Positions 18,849-27,557 of a DNA stretch of 36,828 nt are shown piece by piece. The stretch lies in the NCBI GenBank assembly GCA_003427395.1, contig BFEA01000053.1, forward strand, positions 746,698 to 783,525. Reading direction: 5' to 3'. A model generated the notes under the pieces. That model was not told the DNA's origin. It did not search any database and saw nothing but the letters and a program-made list of their open reading frames with translations. The position numbers and the translations under genes are program-made. Within the stretch, counting starts at the first letter, position 1. Each line of letters opens with the position of its first letter. The DNA is from Chara braunii (Eukaryota > Streptophyta > Charophyceae > Charales > Characeae).

Positions 18849-19261
18849 TTACTGACCCCAACTCCTTGCTCTGAGCGCCATATTAATTAAAGGCTCCCAG
18901 TTCTTGCTGTCAGTAAAACTGTTAGGTAGACTAGGTTCTAGAACCCCATAGAATAGAACCGTTGATGAGTCACTGATTACTTTCTCCCCTCTCCTTTCTG
19001 ATTCCTTCCTTTCCTAGCTGATGACGGTTTTAATCCAGTTTTTAAGCGACTCTAATTCAGTTCCCCTCTCTCTCAATAAGGGTATATAATGTCGTATTCC
19101 CCTGTATCAAGGTGTTTTACCACAAGTACATGGGCTTTCCCAGGAGCGTGGCGTTCCTCCAGCGATATACAACTTTCTATTTTGTAAGGAAACGCCCCCC
19201 CGCTAGTAATAGGGACTAAGGCGTCTAGGACCGCTGTAACCCTAGGGCAACAACCTGACAT
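18849..19261 (-). pseudogene. Pre-gag ORF D, copy 3 of the repeated module, decayed
   Basis: The first part (19261 to about 19080) has ITSGGAFPYKIESC, AHVLVVKHL and GEYDI, matching the start of the module. The match then continues one frame over (YIPLLRERGTELESLKNWIK) with a TAG at 19014-19016, and further (RRGEKVIS, LFYGVLEPSLPNS, WEPLINMAL) to TAA 18849-18851. It is the most divergent copy, with one frame slip and one stop. Recognition rests on the ordered landmarks shared with ORFs F and H. Confidence 0.5.
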
Positions 19262-19535
19262 TTTTCATTCGCTATCCTTTTATCGTTACCCTTCTGCGCG
19301 TTCGTCCTCACGCGTAGTTTCACCGAGGTCACTCTAGACTCGTCCGGACCCCCAGTCGTGGCCATCGACCCTCGACATATTCTTCTATTTCGGTAGCGCT
19401 CCTGAAGTACCCCACCCTTTCCTCAGGAAAGGCTGCGGCGTCTTCCCACTCTTCACGGTCGTCGTCCCTTAATCGTTCCCACTCGGCTAGATCCCAATCT
19501 TCTTCCCCGTACTCTATGTCCTCGTTGTTTACTGC
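19262..19535 (-). other. Acidic linker region between ORFs C and D
   Basis: No ORF is clearly real here. The minus strand is rich in GAA/GAG/GAC codons, so it may be an acidic linker of a neighbouring ORF in a damaged frame. No signals were recognised. Confidence 0.3.
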
Positions 19536-19937
19536 CTATGTCCCTTCGTAGTATGTCCAGAGTTCGTAGAACCCAATGAGTGACCCTTCCCTAACCGACG
19601 AGTCGTATCCAGGAGTTCCGTATAACTCGGCTATACCAGCTAGGTGGCTCGGCGGCTCCCTCAGGGCTCTATCCAAAGCGGTACAGAACTCGGCCGGTTG
19701 ATCAAACCTCGGCGCCTCTCTGAGTCCTCTAGGTGAAATAGCTCTAATTAGCTCTACCAATTCTAAAGCCCACTCCCCGAACCTGGGCCCTTCATTCCAG
19801 AGCGCGTAGTAGGCGTGATCTTCGTCACTGCTCCTCAAAAGGTTTCTAATCTCGAGGAAAGCTCGGTAGACCTCAATAAGGCGGCCAAGTACCCCTAGAA
19901 AGCCTTCCAAGACGAAACTCAGGACGGGCAGCCTCAA
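19536..19937 (-). CDS. Pre-gag ORF C, about 133 codons, unknown
   Basis: An open minus-strand frame without an ATG at its upstream end; it is open back to a TAG at 19968-19970, so the start is uncertain or lost by frameshift. The product is Leu/Glu/Arg-rich with helical appearance (GVLGRLIEVYRAFLEIRNLL, WALELVELIRAI) and an aromatic C-terminus (ELWTYYEGT). No family recognised. Same strand and orientation as its neighbours. Confidence 0.4.
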   Translation of the reverse strand: MRLPVLSFVLEGFLGVLGRLIEVYRAFLEIRNLLRSSDEDHAYYALWNEGPRFGEWALELVELIRAISPRGLREAPRFDQPAEFCTALDRALREPPSHLAGIAELYGTPGYDSSVREGSLIGFYELWTYYEGT

Positions 19938-19975
19938 AGCTTGTTCGGGTTGGGGTAGGAACCTTCTCTAGCTAG

Positions 19976-20455
19976 TCAAAGCGAGACCACTACCGACCTA
20001 TAGTCCCTGTTGTAGCATCGTTCCTTCCCCCTTAGCTTGTCGACCACCTCCTGCAGTATACGTCGCGCTGTTACCTCGTCTGCCCAAGTGTGAGAGTCGA
20101 GACTCGGAATTACCCCTAAGACCGGATCCCNGCGACTTCGTTCTACGGCTTGGAAAACTATGTCCGCTAGAATGGAAGACTGATAGTAGAGGAAGCCTCT
20201 GACCGCTAATTCCAGGGATTCTTCTATTGGTCTGCCTCTCCTGTTGAACTCACACCCTACCTGGGGCGCGACCAGCAACCAGACCCCCGGCCTCAACAGG
20301 GTATATCTCCACTCCTTATCTACTTTATCCAGATATCCTCGTCTGACCGCTTGCCCAGGTAAGGTAAATTCCACCCAATCTTCTCCGATGAACTCGGGTT
20401 CTCTATAGTCGAAGTGGCAAAGCTCAACTGGGTGCTCTATCTCGTCATGAGGCAT
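19976..20455 (-). CDS. Pre-gag ORF B, 159 codons, unknown
   Basis: ATG 20455 lies inside the end of another open frame that stops at TGA 20445-20447 (ATGCCTCATGA). That frame is open back to the end of ORF A, so a single frameshift would make A and B overlap like the other pairs. The product has a beta-looking first half (WVEFTLPGQAVRRGYLDKV, WRYTLLRPGVWLLVAP) and a helical end (WADEVTARRILQEVVDKL) faintly like the GRCWQRA segment of the repeated module. One N at 20131. Family unknown. Confidence 0.45.
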   Translation of the reverse strand: MPHDEIEHPVELCHFDYREPEFIGEDWVEFTLPGQAVRRGYLDKVDKEWRYTLLRPGVWLLVAPQVGCEFNRRGRPIEESLELAVRGFLYYQSSILADIVFQAVERSRXDPVLGVIPSLDSHTWADEVTARRILQEVVDKLRGKERCYNRDYRSVVVSL

Positions 20456-20568
20456 CTAGTCGTCCACATAGCTCCCGTCTAAAATCCTGCGTCCACAGTC
20501 GATCTATTTCGGCTCTCTGTATCCAGTTGTCCCAATTATACCGGTTGCCTGACCTTACAGTGAGACTT

Positions 20569-21274
20569 CTAGGCGTCGTCTACCGTTTCGTTCAATATCC
20601 GGGGCCTATCTACCTCTCCACTTATCTCAGCCTCTCGTAGCTCCTCCCGGATACGAAACACAATACGGCGTAAGTCTCTACGAGTGGGAACAACCCTGTC
20701 CAAGCAATAAGTAAGAAGCCACACGAGCTCGACAGTAGACGCCCCAAGTCCGACCGCTCTCTGCACCACCTCTAAAAGTCGCTGGTGCACCACTCTAGTA
20801 CTGAAAATCAGCCCCGTCAAAAACCTAGGGACCGTCTCCGTCCTCACACATGTCGCTCTAGGAAGCTCCCAATCGTACGCAAACCTCACAGTGTAGACTG
20901 CAACGGTATCTACTCCACTCCCCTGAGCGAATTCTCTAAAGATCCGAGCACCAAACCTCCGACCTAACGCTGCCAAACAGAGGAGGGTTGGATAACGCCT
21001 AGCAGTATCTATCACTAGACACTCCCACTCTCTCCTCGACAAGTACAGCCTCACGCTCACACCCGCTCGTAAGGGCGTCGCCTCCCTGTCCCTCCTGACA
21101 CAGGCCCTGGTTTCGACCTCTATTCTCACCCACAGGAAAACACCGTCTCGGACTATTAATCCCTCCTCTTTGGTAGATCTGTATTTGCTCTTCCCTTCTA
21201 GCGGTAAGCTGATCACGTTGCAAGAGCCCCTCTCTCCGACCAAAGATATTTGAGAGGTCGACTCGATATACCAT
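20569..21274 (-). CDS. Pre-gag ORF A, about 224 codons, unknown, likely frameshifted start
   Basis: The main frame is open from 21276 to TAG 20569 but has no ATG near its upstream end. An ATG in the adjacent frame at 21274 opens MVYRVDLSNIF and could feed into it after a one-base shift near 21240. The product has VFLWVRIEVETRACV and SVRLYLSRREWECLVIDTA, a central aromatic segment (VAVYTVRFAYDWELP) and a helical end with VWLLTYCLDRVV. It is the first ORF after the 5' LTR. No recognisable domain. Confidence 0.45.
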
Positions 21275-21518
21275 TCCTAATCAAGAAACCAAGCCGAACT
21301 CTCAATAAATCTCTCCCTGTGCGACTCTCGGACTGTTGAGCTCATAGACCCCCACGACAGGCCCCCTCTGATCCTTCCTGCAACCTTCCAAGACGTCAAC
21401 AGGCCTAGGAGAGAACCGCCCTCTGGCGTATCTCCCCCTACCCTCGTGTCAAGGAAGAGGTCGGATCAGTGTACCATCATCGCTGGCCTACCTTCCCTGT
21501 CGTGACCTGAACACGAGC
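21275..21518 (-). other. Leader between 5' LTR and first ORF of element 1
   Basis: No coding signal. This is where a tRNA primer-binding site should lie, on the minus strand. The only TGG-initiated candidate I noticed is TGGTACACTGATCC at about 21462-21475, but I cannot match it to a tRNA, and the preceding bases do not give a CA-ended LTR. The primer site is therefore unassigned. Confidence 0.3.
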
Positions 21519-21957
21519 CTCTTCGGAAGGCCACCTTTGGAACGTACCTCTTCGAAAGGCCCGCTTCGGGTTGTACCTCTTCGGAAGGCCACCTTCGGAT
21601 CGTACCTCTTCGAAAGGCCCGCTTCGGGTTGTNNNNNNNNNNNNNNNNNNNNNNNNNNNNNNNNNNNNNNNNNNNNNNNNNNNNNNNNNNNNNNNNNNNN
21701 NNNNNNNNNNNNNNNNNNNNNNNNNNNNNNNNNNNNNNNNNNNNNNNNNNNNNNNNNNNNNNNNNNNNNNNNNNNNNNNNNNNNNNNNNNNNNNNNNNNN
21801 NNNNNNNNNNNNNNNNNNNNNNNNNNNNNNNNNNNNNNNNNNNNNNNGAAAGGCCCGCTTCGGGTTGTACCTCTTCGGAAGGCCACCTTCGGATCGTACC
21901 TCTTCGAAAGGCCCGCTTCGGGTTGTACCTCTTCGGAAGGCCCCCTTCGGATCGTAC
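21519..21957. repeat. 29-bp tandem array in alternating pairs, with assembly gap
   Basis: Two 29-bp unit types alternate: CTCTTCGGAAGGCCACCTTC(GGATCGTAC) and CTCTTCGAAAGGCCCGCTTC(GGGTTGTAC), a 58-bp higher-order unit. Four units precede the N run (21633-21847) and four follow it. Unit starts across the gap (21606 and 21842) are 236 bp apart, not a multiple of 29, so the gap length is probably an estimate. 29 is not divisible by three, so the array stays open in several minus-strand frames; the long frames here are artefacts. The left LTR has only the last edge of this array. Confidence 0.9.
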
Positions 21958-21967
21958 CTCTTCGAAA

Positions 21968-22612
21968 TAGTGTCCCTTCGGTAAAAATGCCCGCTCGGTG
22001 AAGTAACCACTCCGTAAAGTACCCGCAAGATAAAGTCTTCGCACGACGAAGTACCCGCTCGGTAAGATGTATCCTCTCGGTGAATGTATCCTGGTCATGT
22101 AAATATGTCCACTCGGTAAACGAGTCCGCTCGGTAGAAGTGTCCGCTCGATAAACGAGTCCTCCCGGTGAAAAAACCCGCCCGGTAAATGAAACCGCCCG
22201 ATAAATGAAACTGCCCGGTGTATGCCCGTTCGGTAAGTATCCGCCCGGTATTGTGCCCGTCCGTTATAGTACCTGTCCGATAAGTCTGTCCGCTCGGCAA
22301 GTAAGTCCGCCCGGTAAAATACCTGTCTGGTAAAGTACCCGTCCGATAAAGTACCCGTCCGGTAAGTCTGTCCACCCGGTAAGTAAGTCCGCCCAGTAAA
22401 ATGCTTGTTCGGTAAAGTACCCGTCCGGTAAATGTATCCGCTCGGTAAAGATATCCTCTCGGTAAAAGTATCCTCTCGATAAACGTGTCCGCTCGATAAA
22501 TGTGTCCGCTCGGTAACGTGATTACTCGGTAAAATGGTCGTTCGATAAAATGTTGGTTCAGTGAAACGCCCCCTTCGATAATGTATCCCTTCAGTAAAAT
22601 ACGCCTTTAGCG
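21968..22612. repeat. Second copy of the 16-17-bp minisatellite
   Basis: It aligns unit for unit with 7333-7970, with scattered substitutions and one added unit around 22194-22211 (GCCCGATAAATGAAACT). The near-constant unit number since insertion suggests little slippage. Confidence 0.75.
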
Positions 22613-22728
22613 AAAACCGCCCTGGTAGCGTACCCCTCTGAGGGAGTGCCCATGAGGTAAAGTATCCCTCCGACAAACACCCTTCCGGCAAGAAGCCCCC
22701 TTCGTCAAACCTGATTCGGGAGACGCCC

Positions 22729-22897
22729 CTTCACAGGCCGGATTCACCCCAGTGTCCCGATCTGTTACCCAAAGCCCTGTTCGGCCAAGAGCCCCTATCT
22801 GTTCCCCAATGTCCTGTTTGCCCCGGGACCCCGATCTGCGCCCCAATGCTCACTCAGTCCGACAATCCGAGATTCTGTAGAAGGGCCTGTTCGACCC
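22729..22897. repeat. 169-bp segment present only in the right LTR
   Basis: Left LTR sequence GACGCCC/GGTGACTTC is split here by 169 bp, with CCC at both edges, consistent with a microhomology deletion in the left copy. The segment itself is about three degenerate 37-bp units of the form CCC(G/C)(A/T)ATCTGTTCCCCAA... Confidence 0.7.
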
Positions 22898-23750
22898 GGT
22901 GACTTCAACCACACGCCCCCAAAGGAGCTACCTTGCATAGCGCCCAGCGCGTCTGCCCTTCCCTCGCCGTTCCGACCAGATCCGCGCCTGCACGCTGCGG
23001 CGCGCGGCTCCTTCCCCACTCCGACCAAGTGCGCGCTGAGTGGCGATGTGCACGACTCTCGCCGTCGATCCGACCAGGCGAGTGCCCACACGCCGTCGTG
23101 CGAGGCTCCTCTCTCGCTGCCCCGACCAAGTGCGCGCTGAGTGGCGATGTGCACGACTCTCCCCGTCGATTCGACCAGGCGAGCGCCCTCACGCCGTTCG
23201 CGCGCGGCTCCTCTCTCGCTGCCCCGACCAGGAGCGCGATGCGTGGTGGTGCGCGCGCCCCTCCTCCGTCGTCCCTGATCAGGCATGCACACGCGCACTG
23301 TCCCGCGCGGCTGTCTCCTCGCCGTTCCGTCCCGCTGCGTGCTGGTGCGCGAGTCTCTCCGCTGGTAGCACTCCCGTGCTCGCTATGGTGCGCGGACCTT
23401 CCACGCTGGTGGTTCCCCAGTGCGTGCGACGGTGCGTGCCCGCTGCGTTCTCATCCGTGCGCGCTAAGTTGCGCAGCTCCTCCCGCTGTGCCTTCGCCCT
23501 CATGCGCAAAGGTGCGCGACTCCTCCAGCTGTGCCCTCGCCCGCAATGCGCAAAGGTGCGCGGCGACGCACACGACTCCCCGCAGTTCCCTCCTCTCGTG
23601 CGCGGGTGCGCGCTGATGCGCGCGGCTCCCCGCGGTGTCCTCTCGCGCGCAGGTGCTCGCCCGTGCCGTGTGTGCACCTCTCTCCGCGCGTGTACGGACG
23701 CGCTGATGCGCGCGGCTCCGCGCTCACGCGTGCCCTCCGCGCACCTCTCT

Positions 23751-23890
23751 CCGTGCGTGCTATAGCGCGCAACCCTCTCGTGCGCCTCCCTCCGTGCGTG
23801 CTATGGCGCGCAGTTCTCTCGTGCGCCTCTCTCCGTGCGTGCTATGGCGCGCAGCTCTCTCGTGCGCCTCCCTCCGTGCGTGCTCCCTTG
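23751..23890. repeat. Second copy of the 41-bp LTR repeat
   Basis: Units at 23751, 23792, 23833 and a partial one at 23874, matching 8957-9095 in number and phase. Confidence 0.85.
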
Positions 23891-24684
23891 TGCCCTGGTA
23901 GCTCGTGCGTACAGACCCCTGGTACGCCAGTCCCCGTGCGCCTGCGATCCGAGCATGCAAAAGTGTCCCAAGCCTGGGCCCGGTTGAGCTTAAGTACTCT
24001 GCCAGGCCCCTCCCACAGTGTGAGCCTCAGCCTCCTGTGCACCGAGGCTGCCGGACACTTGCAGCGCCTCTGCACCACGGCTGTGCCCGGGCCTGATTGG
24101 GGCCCCGAAAAGTCCTCGGTGAAAAGGGCTTCCCTGTCGGGAACCGGGCCCTTTGCAGCACCCTGGTGCCGAGGCTATTCCCGAGCCTACCCCAGGCCAC
24201 CCAGGCCTAGGCGGTCCCCACGCAGCAGCGGTACCACCCTTAGGGGAAAAACCAGGCGGCCCCCGTAGGTAAAAACTGATCCCATCATTCATCTTGGCCC
24301 AGGTGGTCCCTGCGTCCCAGCAGGGCCACTCCGTCGGAAGAGAATTCGATTGGCCCAAAGGCCTCTTGCCCGTGATGTCGGCCCGTGCCATGGTTGGTGA
24401 GTCCCGGCCGGATAAAGTAGGCCCCCTGTTAGCAGCGTCGGTCCGCTTCATGGTCGATGTGTCCCTACAATGTAAAATAACGTCGAGCAATGATATCGCC
24501 GCGCCGTTCTCCGGCGTGTCGTCTTACCACATGGTTGATAAATGTTGGTAACCCCGTCGGCCCCAATGTCGGTCCGTCTCATGGTCGATGAAGCCCGGCC
24601 AAGTAGAGTACTGTCGATTGGAGTTGTCGTCACGTGCCCTCTGAAAGGAAGTAAAGGGCGACGTAGCATTGTAGTCGCCCAACA

Positions 24685-25906
24685 ACGCGACAAGGCATCG
24701 ACAATGGTCCAACGCTTCTGACTAATCGTGGTGAGTTCATCAACGGCCTTGTCAGTCGTCGCCTTGTCAAGGAATCTCGCGTTAATTTTATGGAGAAATT
24801 CCCATAGGGTCATGGTTTTCGCCCACTCACTGATGTCCTCGAAGCCAGGAGCATTGGCTTTAGACAATACCCACTCCTTCGCAACTTTTCCAAACATGAA
24901 GTAGAGAAGGCAACTTGACTCTTTGGTTCGACAGGAGTAGTACCACAATAGGTCTGGATTTCAGCAATCCAATGTAACAAGTGCTCGCCCCTATTACCAT
25001 TATATGTGAAAGGCAATTTCATCTTAACTTTTTCTCCCCTTTTTGGTTGTTCCCGTTCTTCCTTCTTCGAGGTCTCCTTCTCTGTGGGTTCGAGTTCTTT
25101 TAGTTCTTGAGATTTCACGCCATCTTGCAACAATTACTTATGAGGCTCTTTCCTTTCTTCTTTCTCTTCTCTGACCTCCTCATGCACAACCTTGCTCTTA
25201 CCTTTGACAAGTCTGGTCACCGTCTGTAACTCAGCGGAGACATATCGATTTTTAATTCAAGGTGTGCCAAGTAGGCCGTCATATTCTGTAAGACAGACGC
25301 TAAATCAGCTTCTGTTCCTTCCATGCGAAATTTCTGTTTAATTTCTTCTACCTTTTTCTCCTGCTGTTCCTTTTCTCTTTTCTGCCTCTGGTAGTCTTCT
25401 TTCTTTTCATTTGTGTCTAACGCAGCTTGCAATTGTCTATCTTGTCTTCCATAATTTCCTCTGTCAGTTGAGGTTCTTCCCTCTTCTCACTTCCTTCTCC
25501 TTTCTCTTCTTTTTTGGCCACATCAACAGCTATCTTCGCCAATTGCTCAGCAACAAAAATTGATCGAGGGCCATTCATCCCGATCAATTATCTGTTGCAC
25601 TCTACTGCTGGTTTCCAGCATCAGAACGGCAGTTTCAGCCCTTGTAAGTTCGTCCTCTGAAGCACGCAGATCGAGCTGGCTGTGGACATGCCGCTCAGCG
25701 TCTGGCCCAGCGTCGTGCAGTTCAGTGAGCAACAGGTGAAGGCGGCCCAGCATCTTCTGCCGTCTTCCTTCAACTTGGCCACGGGTTCTTATTTCCTCGC
25801 CTTCCTCATCGGAGAAGAACGTGATAGAGGAATAAATCGAGTAAGGATCGACGCACACGGACAGTTCCATAGCTATGCCATATTCACAGTTGTGTGACTG
25901 CCACAC
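24685..25906 (-). pseudogene. Element 2 gag remnant, cut by element 1
   Basis: Order on the minus strand: an N-terminal charged region (25906-25547; RASEDELTRAETAVLMLE), then a long Glu/Lys/Gln coiled coil (VAEQLAKIAVDVAKKEEK and KREKEQQEKKVEEIKQKF), then a gag capsid-like domain (MKLPFTYNGNRGEHLLHWIA, IQTYCGTT, VAKEWVLSKA, INARFLDKATTDKAVDELT). Segments are in different frames, with breaks near 25560, 25430 and 24920, so it is inactive. The frame ends cleanly at VDALSR, where the element 1 LTR starts; the remaining gag and pol are not seen on the far side of element 1. From memory, this gag type resembles Ty3/Gypsy copies in charophyte algae. Confidence 0.75.
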
Positions 25907-25972
25907 AATAAACTTTAAACAACAGTTATATATTCCACGTCCACACTTCTAATTTCTACAGAAAGAAAAATA

Positions 25973-25976
25973 CAAA

Positions 25977-26007
<31 letters not shown>

Positions 26008-26008
26008 A
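25973..26008. repeat. (AAAT)9 microsatellite
   Basis: Perfect AAAT tetranucleotide repeat of about 36 bases beginning after AAAAATAC. Confidence 0.9.
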
Positions 26009-26417
26009 CAAAATTCAATGGGAACAGAATCTAATTTCCTTTTCCTCTACTTCTGCTGATTACTATTTTGATGATGATATCTAAGTTTGTGCACAAGTTC
26101 CGCAGTAGCGGCCAGTGTGATAAAGACAACAGCACAATGGTGAGGTTGCAAATCATCCACAAGTATCACAACAGATCAGTACACAATAACCAATCAATGT
26201 GTTAGCTGATCTCTCCTTGCTGTCCGAGCGCAGATGTCTGTATGACCAGGCACAAGTTCTGACCCGTGGCACTACAGCATAATCTAGTGCCATACTGCCC
26301 GTCAGCCACATGAGTGCAAGTGACTATTCCCACCAGCCTTCAGCGAATGGCAGTGCAGATCAAGTCTGCCACGAGTCCATCGCAAAGCAGACCAAGACAA
26401 CACATAATCAAGAGAGG

Positions 26418-26680
26418 TGCCACGTCAGCATCAATGGCCAGGTAGGCCGTTGTGAATGGAGATACTTCGTTGCCACGTAAGCAGCAAGAGGCTGCCAATC
26501 CCTGTTTGATCACTTGGATGCCAATCTTCAAGGTGCCGAGTCAACCAGGTGCAATGCTGCTTCGTCGGGATGCCACATTAACAGGTAGGTCGTTACACAG
26601 GTAAATGCCACGTCTTAGATGCCACGTCAGCACCAAATCATCATGCCAGGTCAGCAGCGACTTCCCAACGCCAGGTAAGC

Positions 26681-26681
<1 letters not shown>
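26418..26681. promoter_or_regulatory. Cluster of TGCCACGTCAGCA-like motifs
   Basis: Exact TGCCACGTCAGCA occurs at 26418 and 26620. Variants are at 26471 (TGCCACGTAAGCA), 26571 (TGCCACATTAACA), 26606 (TGCCACGTCTTAG), 26644 (TGCCAGGTCAGCA) and 26669 (CGCCAGGTAAGCA), with further CCACGTCA-type copies at about 26888 and 27546. The core CCACGTCA equals the plant hexamer/ACGT-type element bound by bZIP factors. Reading it as an LTR or promoter regulatory array is inference; it could equally be a short degenerate tandem repeat. Confidence 0.4.

Positions 26682-26682
<1 letters not shown>

Positions 26683-26738
<56 letters not shown>
26683..26738. repeat. (CT)28 microsatellite
   Basis: Uninterrupted CT tract of 56 bases, directly after the last motif of the CCACGTCA-like cluster. 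Confidence 0.95.
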
Positions 26739-26741
<3 letters not shown>

Positions 26742-26749
26742 TTCCTGAT

Positions 26750-26950
26750 AGCCTCGTCGGCGCCACATTGCCAGCGAAGGTCAGGTCCACATCATCATCA
26801 TCATCATCATCAGATAGGCGTGAGCGTGAATACAGTTGCATGCCTGAATGCCTCATCAGCTCCACGTTGCCAACGAAGATCAGGTCCACGTCATCTTCAC
26901 ATCGTCATCATCATCATCAGATAAGCGCGAGCGCGAGTACAATCATGCAA
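26750..26950. repeat. About 99-bp tandem duplication with CAT microsatellites
   Basis: CCAGCGAAGGTCAGGTCCAC (26771) and CCAACGAAGATCAGGTCCAC (26870) anchor two units. Each unit continues into a CAT/ATC run, CAGATA(G/A)GCG and (T/G)GAGCG(T/C)GA. Confidence 0.75.
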
Positions 26951-27486
26951 ATACCGCATACAAGCGCGCAAATAATCGCGCAAATACAATACTCCCGCGC
27001 GGTTCAGTCCACATCAGCAGCGGGCGACGAAATGGGAGGATATCGCTCTGATGCCAAATAGCAATGAACCCAGTGAGGAGAGAAGCTCGTCAATGTCAAA
27101 ACACAGTGTCTCAGCGCAATCTCAATGTCTCCAAATAATTGTACACATTATCAAGTAGCCCAATGTCTAGTCACCAGAGAAGAAGGTGGAGAGAGGGAGA
27201 TGAGCCTGAGAGGGTGGAAGAGAAAGTGTCCGTCAGTGTAGCAAATAGAACTCCCTCAGTTCCCCTCTTCTTCTTCGGGGATCTCCCCTCGCCACATCAG
27301 CAAAGTCTCCTCTGACACAATCTGACAGAGAGCCGATCTCATTGTAGCGTTTGTCAGTGCAGATTCCTCGTGAAGACGATCAGCAGCGCGCAATGTCGAC
27401 ACGTCATCAAACAGGTAAGCTTCCCTTCAATTAACCAATCTCACAGCCCAGATCCTCCTCCTCCTCGCCAATCCCCAATCAATGCT

Positions 27487-27557
27487 GCAGACAGTATGGC
27501 CAATGCCACACCAGCATAGTCTCAGTAGCAGACAGTGTGGCCAGCGCCACGTCAGTA
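27487..27557. repeat. 41-bp tandem duplication
   Basis: GCAGACAGTATGGCCAATGC (27487) recurs as GCAGACAGTGTGGCCAGCGC (27528), both followed by CAC(A/G)(C/T)CAG. Confidence 0.6.

Larger units (their letters stand above)
7313..24684 (-). mobile_element. Element 1: large Ty3/Gypsy-type LTR retrotransposon
   Basis: Two direct repeats of about 2.6-2.7 kb (7313-9888 and 21946-24684) flank about 12 kb whose minus strand carries gag with a CCHC knuckle, aspartic protease, reverse transcriptase, RNase H and integrase in that order, which is the Ty3/Gypsy order. A polypurine tract sits beside the left LTR. The right border (24684/24685) is supported because the element 2 gag frame runs intact up to it. 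The span of about 17.4 kb is large for the superfamily, mainly because about 5 kb of extra ORFs lies before gag. Frameshifts and stops indicate a non-autonomous relic. The outer left border and a target-site duplication were not resolved. Confidence 0.8.
21946..24684 (-). repeat. Element 1 right LTR (5' LTR)
   Basis: Direct copy of 7313-9888. On the minus strand it begins TGTTGGGCGACTAC at 24684, immediately after the intact VDALSR codons of the element 2 gag. Compared with the left LTR it carries an additional 169 bp (22729-22897), and the 29-bp array abuts its inner end, so the real LTR may extend to about 21519. It contains the same minisatellite, 101-bp, 41-bp and 44-bp repeat families. 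Confidence 0.8.

Noticed and set aside
21462-21475. Candidate primer-binding site TGGTACACTGATCC for element 1
   Set aside because: It cannot be matched to a tRNA 3' end from memory, and no CA-ended LTR precedes it.
21519-21957. CRISPR-like array with 29-bp repeats
   Set aside because: There are no unique spacers: units follow each other directly in alternating types, in a eukaryotic retroelement context.
21466-22375. Frames of 180-295 codons spanning the N run
   Set aside because: They are open in three minus-strand frames because of the 29-bp array, and their middle third is undefined sequence.
24685-24689. ACGCG as target-site duplication of element 1
   Set aside because: No matching ACGCG is found directly beside the left end at 7313.
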